Below are positions 55,900-64,000 of a stretch of DNA of 64,000 nucleotides, one piece after another; the first letter of the stretch is position 1, and each line of letters starts with the position of its first letter. Under the pieces are notes generated by a model. That model had not been told where the DNA came from. It searched no databases and saw only the letters and a program-made list of their open reading frames with translations. The stretch lies in the NCBI GenBank assembly GCA_002007465.1, contig LNAC01000136.1:2958284-3022283 (forward strand), in the 5' to 3' direction. The DNA comes from Ailurus styani. Its lineage: Eukaryota > Chordata > Mammalia > Carnivora > Ailuridae. Both the position numbers and the translations under genes were made by a program.

Positions 55900-57050
55900 A
55901 TCAAAATCCTCTAGAAGGTTTTAACAAGACCTGTAGTCTCAAAGTAATATTCAGGACACAGTCCAAAATACTTGACATTGAAAGAAAAAGATTAAAAAAA
56001 AAAAAATATGGCTAGTTTTAAAGGGAAAGACAATAGTCAACATACAAACCATCAGGAAAATGTGACCAATTTTCAAAGACAATTAACAGGTGTCAATTCC
56101 AAGATGACCCAAATATTAGAATTACTCCAAATTTTATTTTATTTTATTTTATTTTTAAAGATTTTGTTTATTTATTTGTCAGAGAGAGAGCGAGCAAAAC
56201 CAGGGGGAGGAACAGATAGAGGGAGAAGCAGGCTCTCTGCTGAACAAGGAGCCCAATGCAGGACTTGATCCCAGGACTCTGGAATCATGACCTGAGCCAA
56301 AGGCAGATGCTTAACGGAGCCACCCAGGCACCCCAAAATTACCCCCAAATTTAAAGCAGCTATCAAAACTGCTCCATAAAGAAAATGAACTGAATGAAAC
56401 CATAAAATTTTTCAAAAGAGAAATATAAACAATAAGAAAAGAACCAAATGAAAATTTTAGAAGAGAAAAATATAATACCTGAAATAAAAGATTTAGTAAA
56501 TGTGCTAAGTAGCAGAATAGAGACGACAGAGGAAAGAGTCAGTGAATGTGAAGATAGATCAGTAGAGATTCTCCAATCTAAAAAAATAAGAAGAAAATTA
56601 AAAATGAACAGAGCCTCTGCAACCTATGAGATTGTCACTGGAGTCCCAGATATTATGAACAATTTTATTCCTATAAATTTGACAACTTAGATGAAGTAGA
56701 CAAATTTTTTAAAAGCATAAACTACCAAGATCATTCAAAAAGAAACAGATAATCAGAATAGTTCTTTTCTGTTAAAGAAATTGAGATCCTGTTAAAAACC
56801 TTCCAAAAGTAAACCTCCAGACTTAAATGTTCTCACTGGAGAATTCCACCACATTTTTGAGGAAGAAATAATAATAATCTCTTTCAGAAAAATAAAAGAG
56901 AACACTTTTCAATTCATTTTGTGAGATCAGCATTACTGTGATGCCACAACCAGACAAATATATTGCAAGAAAAATCTATAGATCAATACCTTTTTTGAAC
57001 ATAAACACAAAAATTCTCAAGAAAATATTGACATACCTAACAATATATTG
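55900..57050 (+). repeat. Old L1M ORF1 and ORF2 pieces, sense
   Basis: 'ggaaagagtcagtgaatgtg' and 'aatgaacagagcctctgcaa' are ORF1-side (coiled-coil) wording. From about 56660 it switches to RT-side wording ('aattccaccacatttttgag'), so a large internal deletion joins them. Confidence 0.65.
56135..56336 (-). mobile_element. Can-SINE nested in old L1M
   Basis: Duplication aattactccaaattt / aattacccccaaattt (56120-56134, 56337-56352). Confidence 0.94.
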
Positions 57051-58188
57051 AAAGGATAATATAGAGGAAGATGGTGACAGACTAGGAGGACCCTAGGCTC
57101 TCTTTGTCCTATGAACACAACTACATAACTATGAAGTCATCCAGAGTACCCCAGAAATTGACCTGAACACTGACACAACCCCAGAAATTGACCTGAAGAC
57201 TGAAAGAACAAAGTTCATAACTAAAAGAGAAGAGGTAGGAAGTACACCAAAGAAGGTAGGAAGTGCAGAGATTTGGTTTCAGGCAGAAAAGGATCACAGA
57301 TGCTGCAGAGGGGAGGGAACCATTGTTATGGAGAAGGACGAGAGAGAGGAGTAGAGGGGAATGCACAAGGGAACATGTCTCAAAATCCATCGGCTGAATT
57401 TTTAAAAACGAGAGGGCTGCCTTTCATGAATTCTTGTGACCAATAGGACTTAAAGACTAGAGTTTTAAAGGACAGAGGGCTAGGCTGGAATAGAGCCCAG
57501 AAGGCACTGCACCTGTTCCTGGAGAGAAGGCAGACAACATGGGGGCAGACAGTGCAGTAAGAGTCATCTAAAGAACACCTGGGGCACACAGGGGAGATTA
57601 TTCGCTCTTCTCCAAGAGCATTGAGACGCAGCATTCACAGAGATGCCTCTCTGGGAATCAAGGAGCTGGCCAGCACCATTTCTCTCTCCCGCCCCTCAGC
57701 ATAAATACAGAGTCACCTACAGGAAGCAGCACAGCACCAACACTGGCTACTTAACTTGCTTACACCAAGCCCTACCACCCTATAATCTGGTGGAACAGCC
57801 CTTCTTGGTCATGCTTGCCTTAGGCCCAGCACAGCAGACCCCTCCCCCAGAAGACCAGCACAAACCTCTGCCCACACCACATTTCTCAACCAGAGAGTTC
57901 TGCATGGCCTCAGTTCTGGTGGGGGTGATGTTTGGTCTCATTTCACAAACAGACCAGGGCACACCTAGTTAAAACTCACCACAGCCAGGCAGGGATCAAA
58001 CACTGCCTAGAACAGGCAAGGAGAACCTTTGCAGATGATTGGCCTGAAGGACAGAACAGCCAAAGCACAGTAGCAGAGTGCACACAGCACACACCAAATA
58101 CACTCCCTGAAGCTCCAGGGCCTGGGCACTACATGATGTTTTCATAAAGCCATTAATTTCAGGAGCAAGAGACATAACTGGCTTTTCT

Positions 58189-58405
58189 TTTCTTTTTTTT
58201 TTTTTTTTTTAAAGATTTTATTTATTTATTTGACACAGAGAGAGAGATTACAAGTAGGCAGAGAGGCAGGCAGAGAGACAAGGAGAGGAGGAAGCAGGCT
58301 CCCTGCTGAGCAGAGAGCCAGATGCGGGCCTCGATCCCAGGACGCTGAGATCATGACCTGAGCCGAAAGCAGAGGCTTTAACCCACTGAGCCACCCAGGC
58401 GCCCC
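58189..58405 (-). mobile_element. Young Can-SINE nested in L1 5' part
   Basis: Perfect 15-bp duplication ataactggcttttct (58174-58188, 58406-58420). Confidence 0.96.
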
Positions 58406-58526
58406 ATAACTGGCTTTTCTAACACAGAGAAGAAGGCAGAGACTTAGAGAAAATGCCATGCTGGAGGAATTTATCCCAAATGAATAATAAGTCAAAAGAA
58501 AGTGTACACTTTAAAACAACAAAGGG

Positions 58527-58733
58527 AGGGGCACCTGGGTGGCTCAGTTGGTTAACCAACTGCCTTCAGCTCAGGTCATGATCCCAGGGTCCTGGGATCA
58601 AGCCCCACATTGGGCTCCCTGCTCATTGGGGAGCCTGCTTCTCCCTCTTACTCTACCTGCTGCTCCCCCTGCTTCTGCACTCTCTCTCTCTGTCAAATAA
58701 ATAAAAATTATTTAAAATAAAATAAAATAAAAT
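58527..58733 (+). mobile_element. Can-SINE nested in L1 at the deletion junction
   Basis: Duplication aaaacaacaaaggg / aaaacagcaaaggg (58513-58526, 58734-58747). Confidence 0.95.
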
Positions 58734-59503
58734 AAAACAGCAAAGGGCACTATATAGTCATAAAGGGGACAATCCCAACAAAAAGATACAACAATTATAA
58801 ATATTTATACCCCCACCATGGGAGCACCCAAATATATAAAACAATAACAAACATAAAGGAACTAATTGATAATAATACAATAAAAATAGGGGACTTTAAC
58901 ATCCCATTTACATCAATAGACAGATTATCTAAACAGAAAATAAACAAGGAAATAATAGTTTTGAATGACACACTGAACCAGATAACAGATATATTCAGAG
59001 CATTTCTTTCTAAAACGGCAGAATACACATTCTTTTCAAAGGCACATGGAACATTCTGCAGAATACATATTAGGTCACAAAACAGGACTCAACAAATACA
59101 AAAAGATTGAAATCATACCATGCACCTTTTCTGACCACAATGCTATAAAACCAGAACTGGAAGCAACCACAAGAAAAAATCTGGAAAGGCCACACATACT
59201 TGGAAGTAGCACAACATGCTACTAAACAATGAATGGGTCTACCAGGAAATCAAAGAAGACATTTTTTAAAATGCATGGAAACAAATGAAAATGAAAACAG
59301 AGGTCCAAAACTTTTGAGGTACAGCAGAGGCAGTTCTAAGAGGGAAGTATATAGCAGTATGGGCCTACCTCAAGAAGTAAGAAAAATCTCAAACCACCTA
59401 ACCTTACACCTACAGAAGCTAGAAAAAGAACAACAAATGAAGCTGACAGCCAGCAGAAGAAAGGAAATAATGACAATTCGAGCAGAAATAAATGATACAG
59501 AAA

Positions 59504-59504
59504 C

Positions 59505-59536
<32 letters not shown>

Positions 59537-59540
59537 ATAG
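59504..59540. repeat. (AAAT)n microsatellite inside L1 ORF2
   Basis: About nine AAAT units interrupt otherwise recognisable RT sequence. Confidence 0.95.
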
Positions 59541-60260
59541 AAAAGACCAATGAAACCAGGAACTGGTTCTTCAAAAAAATTAATAAAATCGATAAACCTC
59601 TAGACAGACTTGACAAAAAGAAGAGAAAGGACCCAAGTAAATAAAATCATAAATAAGAAGAACACAGAGCAATCCACACCAAGACACATTGTAATTAAAA
59701 TGTCAAAAGTTAAAGATAAGGAGAGAATACTAAAACCAGCAAAAAAGAAACAAACTTCTTACATGCAATGGAACCCCCATAAGACCATCAGTAGATTTTT
59801 CAGCAACAACTTTGTAGGCCTGAAGGGAGTGGTATGACATACCACTGAAGGAAAAAACTTCAACCAAATATATGCTACCCAGCAAAGTTATCATTCAGAA
59901 GAGAAGGAGAGATAAAGAATTTTCCAGACAAGCAAAAGCTAAAGGAGCTTATCACCACTAAACATATAAAGGTAGAGTTGCTTAGTCACTTACAAAGCTA
60001 CAATGAAAGTTACAAAAAAATGTACATCACAGAAATATAAACAATTATAAGAGAATATTATGAAAAACTATACACCAATTTATTGGACAACCTGGAAGAA
60101 ATGGACAAATTCCTAGAAACATATAAATTACCAAACCGAAACAGGGAGAAATAGAAAATTTTAATAGACCAATAACCAGCCAAGAAATTGAATCAGTAAT
60201 CAAAAAACTACCAACAAACAAAAGTTCAGAGCCAGATTGCTTCACAGGTGAATTCTACCA

Positions 60261-60305
<45 letters not shown>

Positions 60306-60423
60306 TGCCCCAGGGATACAGGTCTGTGAATCATCAGGCTTACACCTTTCACAGCACTCACCATAGCACAAACCCTCCCCAGTGTCCATAACCCATCCAT
60401 CCTATCCCTACCTTCCCACCCCC
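60261..60423 (-). mobile_element. 5'-truncated L1 3' end nested in L1, with (TTA)n tail
   Basis: 'cccagggatacaggtctgtg' onward is the reverse of a carnivoran L1 3' end. Host L1 sequence resumes at 'tctaccaaacatttaaag', and tctacca is duplicated (60254-60260, 60424-60430). The poly(A) tail has become a (TTA)n array of about 40 bp. Confidence 0.8.
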
Positions 60424-62154
60424 TCTACCAAACATTTAAAGAAGAATTAATACTACTCTTCTCAAACTATTCCAAAAAATAGAAAAGGAAGGTAAACTTC
60501 TGAATTCATTCTATGTGGCCAGCATTACCCTGAAAGTAAAACCAATTAAAGATTCCATTAAAAAAGAGAACCACAAGCTAATATCCCTGATGACTCGGGT
60601 GTGAAAATTCACAATGAAATACTAGCAAACCAAATCCAGCAATACATTTAAAAAACCACTCACCACGATCAAGTGGGATTTATTTCTGGTTTGCAAGGTT
60701 GTTCAGTATTTGCAAATCAAGCAGTGTGATACATACATCACATTAATAAAAGATAAGAACCATATGAAAAGATGCAAAAAAGATTTCAAAAGATGCAAAA
60801 AAAAAATTTGACAAAGAACAACATCCATGAATGATAAAAACTCTCAACCAAGTAAGTTGGGAGTAAGCATACCTCAACATAATAAAGGTCATATATGAAA
60901 ACCCCATAGCTAATATCATCCTCAATGGAAAAAAACTGAGAGTTTTCCTTTATTGTTAGGAACAAGACAGGGATGTCTACTCTCACCAATTATTTAACAT
61001 AGTACTGGAAGTCCTAGCCACAGCAAACAACAAAAAAAAGAAATAAAAGGCATCTAAATCAGCAAGGAAGAAGTACAACTTTCATTATTTGCAGATGACA
61101 CAATACTCTTATAGAGTATTGTAAAAGACTCCACCAAAAATCTGCTAGAACTGATAAAAGAATTCAATAAATTTACAGGATACAAAATCAACACACAGAA
61201 ATCTGTTGAATTTCTAGAAATCTACAGTGAAGCAGCAGAAAAAGAAAGAATCAATCCCATTTATAATTGCACCAAAACCAATAAGATGCCTAGGAATAAA
61301 CCTAACCAAATAGGTGAAAGACTTGTACTCTGGAAACTCTAAAATATTGATTAAAGAAAGTTGAGATGACAGAAAGAAATGAAAAGACATTCCATGCATA
61401 TGGATTGGAAGAAGAACAAATATTCTTAAAATGCTCTACTACCCAAAGCAATCTACACACTTAATGCAATCCCTATCAAAATACCAACAGCATTTTTCAT
61501 AGAGCTAGAACAAATAATCCTAAAATTTATGAAATGACAAAGTACCCCAAATAGTCAACGCAAGCTTAAAAAAGAGAAAAGCAAACCTGGAGGCATCAAA
61601 ATTCCTGACTTCACATTGTATTACACAGTTGTGGTGATCAAAACAGTATGGTACCGGAACAAAAATAGACACATAGGTCAATAGAACAGAATACAAAACC
61701 CAGAAATAAACCCACAACTATATGGTCAATTAATCTTTGACAAAGAAGGAAAAGACATCCAATGGGAAAAAGGCAGTTTCTTCAACAAATGGCATTGGGA
61801 AAAATGGACAGTAAATGCAGAAGAATGAAACTGGGCCATATATGCAAAGGTATATATGTCTATATATATGTCTAATGGGATATTACTCAAGAATGAAATC
61901 TTGCCGTATGCAACAACATGGATGGCGCTAGACTATTATGCTAAGCGAACTAAGACAGAGTGACAAATACCATATTATTTCACTCATATGTGGAATTTAA
62001 GAAACAAATGAGCAAAGGGGAAAAAAAGAGAAAGCAGCAAACCAAGAAACAGTAGAGTAGTTAGGATAACTACAGAGAACAAACCGATGTTTACCAGAGG
62101 GAAGGTGGGTGAGGGATGGGAAGATAGGTGATGGGGATGAAGGAGGGCACTTGT

Positions 62155-62507
62155 GCTGAGCACTGGGTGTTGTGTGGAAGTGTTGTTGTGCTGAGCACTG
62201 GGTGTTGTATGGAAGTGTGCTGAGCACTGGGTGTTGTATGGAAGTGTTGTGATGAGCACTGGGTGTTGTATGGAAGTGCTGTTGTGATGAGCACTGGATG
62301 TTGTATGGACGTGTTGTGCTGAGCACTGGGTGTTGCATGGAAGTGTTGTTGTGATGAGCACTGGATGTTGTATGGACGTGTTGTGCTGAGCACTGGGTGT
62401 TGTATGGAAATGTGAGCACTGGGTGTTGCATGGAAGTGTTGTGCTGAGCACTGGGTGTTGTATGGAAGTGTTGTTGTGATGAGCACTGGGCGTTGTATGG
62501 AAGTGTT
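62155..62507. repeat. Minisatellite, 11 units of 27-35 bp, from L1 3'UTR
   Basis: Unit 'gctgagcactgggtgttgta' + 'tggaagtgttgtt'. Starts at 62155, 62190, 62219, 62251, 62286, 62318, 62353, 62385, 62412, 62443 and 62478. Units alternate gctgag/gatgag. Units 5 and 7 share ctggatg and ggacg, giving a two-unit higher-order period. Confidence 0.95.
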
Positions 62508-62699
62508 CAAACACTATATGGTACACCTGAAACTAATATTACAACATATGTTGACTAACTGGAATTCAAATAAAAACTTGAAAAAATAAAAGGATAGTAT
62601 ATAAAAAAAAATAAGATAGATACTCCTGTCTGATGTACTACAATAAGTTGAATAGATATAAACATTATTCTTTTGTCCTCATGTTAAGTTAATTCTGAT

Positions 62700-63861
62700 T
62701 TTTGTTTGTCTTTTGGTTTTTAGTCTAAGTTAGAATGTCGTTGAATATTTTATTTGAGTATTTCTAAGGTTCAATGAGTCTTTTGAACACTTGGCATATT
62801 TTAAATACTGTTGCTCTCCATAAAAGTGGCTCTATATTTTTAATCACCTCTTTAATATATGTTGCCTTACCCTTTAGAAGAAAGGTGGTAATTATTAGAA
62901 TTACAAGGGGCATTATTACATAATTCTGTAATGCTTATTAAAATTTGAAAACAATATTTTTATTTTTATTAACATAGGTTTTCTAACTTGAGCTTGTAAA
63001 AGTACAGGTGCGAAAATGTAGGTGTATCCAATAATGTCTAATGTCATTCCAACCCTAAGCTTTACAGACATCATTTGATTACTGGGTGTCCATTGTTAAA
63101 CTAGCACCTGTAAATCTTGCAAGCAAACATATTAGTGTAATACGTGGCTGTCTATCTGTACGTAACTATCAGTTTATTTTTTCCCTGTTTCTTCCACCCC
63201 TCGCTCACCACACCTGGCAATCACCAATCTGTATCTGTGAGCTTGGCTTATTAGTTTATTATTTATTTAATTTATAGATTCAAAATGTAAGAGAGATCAT
63301 GCAGTAATAATTATTTTTTTCTGACTTTGTCTGACTTATTTCACTCAGCATGATTCTTAGTAGGTTTAGCCATGTCGTTGCAAATGGCAAGAGTTCATTC
63401 TTTTTTTGTGGCTGAATAATATCCTGTTGTGTATACATATGTGTATATAAACACACACGCATATATATATACCACAGCTTCTTTATTCCTTCAACCATGG
63501 ATGGACATTTAGATTATTTCCATATCTTGGCTATTGATAAATAATGATGACATGAACATGGAGGTGCATATATCTTTTCAAGTTAGTGTTTTTGTTTTGT
63601 TTGTATAAATACAGATAAGCAGAATAACTGGATCATATATAATTCTATTTTTAATATCTAGAGGAACCTCCATGCTGTTTTCCTTTGTGGTCACACCAAT
63701 TTACATTGCCACCAAGAGTGCACAGGTGTTTCCCTTTCTTCACACCCTTGCCAACACTTGTTATTTCTTGATAATTAATGTTGCAGAGGTTCTTTCATGC
63801 ACCTGTTGGTCAAGATAGGCCTTCTTTGGAAACATGTCTATTCAGATCTGCCCGATGGTTA
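62700..63861 (-). repeat. Old L1 3' region, antisense
   Basis: From about 63080, 'atttcactcagcatgattct', 'tgtggctgaataatatcctg' and 'accaatttacattgccacca' follow the reverse of ORF2/3' L1. 62604-63080 is unassigned AT-rich sequence. Confidence 0.7.
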
Positions 63862-64000
63862 TTATTTATTTATTTAGCTTCAGGTTTTTATTTCAATTCT
63901 AGTTAGTTAACATATAGTGTAGTATGGTTTCAGGAGTAGAATTTAGTGATTCATCACTCACATATCACACCCAGTGCTTATCACAAGTGCCCTCCTTAAT
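63862..64000 (-). mobile_element. Carnivoran L1 3' end, antisense, runs off the window
   Basis: 'ctagttagttaacatatagt' and 'cacccagtgcttatcacaag' are the reverse of the same 3'UTR as at 62530-62144. It holds only one copy of the unit that is tandemly repeated there. Confidence 0.85.

Larger units (their letters stand above)
57064..62588 (+). mobile_element. Carnivoran L1 with 5'UTR and 3' end, internally deleted
   Basis: It starts GAGGAAGATGG, the usual start of carnivoran L1 5'UTR, and runs 57064-58512 through 5'UTR. From about 58734 it is ORF2 endonuclease then RT, then 3'UTR ending 'taaaaacttgaaaaaataaa'. The flanking duplication aaaggata(a/g)tata (57051-57063 and 62589-62601) shows one insertion event. 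Most of ORF1 and early ORF2 is deleted, and ORF2 is broken by stops. Two SINEs and a smaller L1 are nested. Inactive. Confidence 0.85.

Noticed and set aside
58760..61800. Possible active L1 ORF2
   Set aside because: ORF2 frames are short and broken, a microsatellite and another L1 tail interrupt it, and the upstream part is deleted.
62155..62507. CRISPR-like array
   Set aside because: Repeats are contiguous, with no unique spacers, and lie inside an L1 in a mammalian genome.
61984..62526. Three long open frames (180, 144, 139 residues) on the minus strand
   Set aside because: All three frames are open only because they read the L1-derived minisatellite. Units are not multiples of three, the sequences repeat, and no start context or gene support exists.

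Overview
This is a stretch of mammalian nuclear genome. The organism is a caniform carnivore, most likely a mustelid (weasel, otter or badger group). The evidence is about 28 tRNA-derived carnivore SINEs (Can-SINE/SINEC). Many are the 'gtgggttaaagcc' head variant that I associate with mustelids. There is also a carnivoran L1 with a typical 'GAGGAAGATGG' 5' end. No prokaryotic, CRISPR, phage or plasmid feature is present.

Two protein-coding genes are supported, both on the + strand, in the order found at human 9q21.13. (1) CARNMT1 (carnosine N-methyltransferase, makes anserine): its last five coding exons lie at 12895-24735, followed by a probable 3'UTR to about 27.3 kb. The earlier exons must lie before the window, so 1-12894 is read as intron. 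(2) C9orf40 orthologue, an uncharacterised small basic protein: exon 1 ends at 43600 in a CpG-island promoter, and exon 2 with the stop codon is at 48754-48912, with a poly(A) signal at 49314. A 21-N gap at 43235-43255 hides the start codon and about 27 residues.

The rest is mostly repeats. 1-12.9 kb: CARNMT1 intron with antisense old L1 pieces, Can-SINEs, two hAT-type elements, a CTCF-like palindrome and an apparent false duplication at an N. 13-24.7 kb: CARNMT1 exons, with L2, a Tigger/MER2-like element, an unexpected intronic CpG-rich block (about 18.17-19.1 kb) and an LTR. 27.3-42.8 kb: intergenic, built of L1M, an ERVL-like internal fragment, L2, MIR and young SINEs. 43-49.3 kb: C9orf40. 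49.3-64 kb: intergenic, with an MLT1-type LTR, microsatellites, and a carnivoran L1 with recognisable target-site duplications (57064-62588) that carries two SINEs, a nested L1 tail and a minisatellite grown from its own 3'UTR.

The two genes show no sign of working together. No new biological system was found. The most interesting observations are the L1-3'UTR minisatellite, the intronic CpG island, a templated 75-bp copy inside an old L1, and several assembly flaws, one of which damages a gene model.
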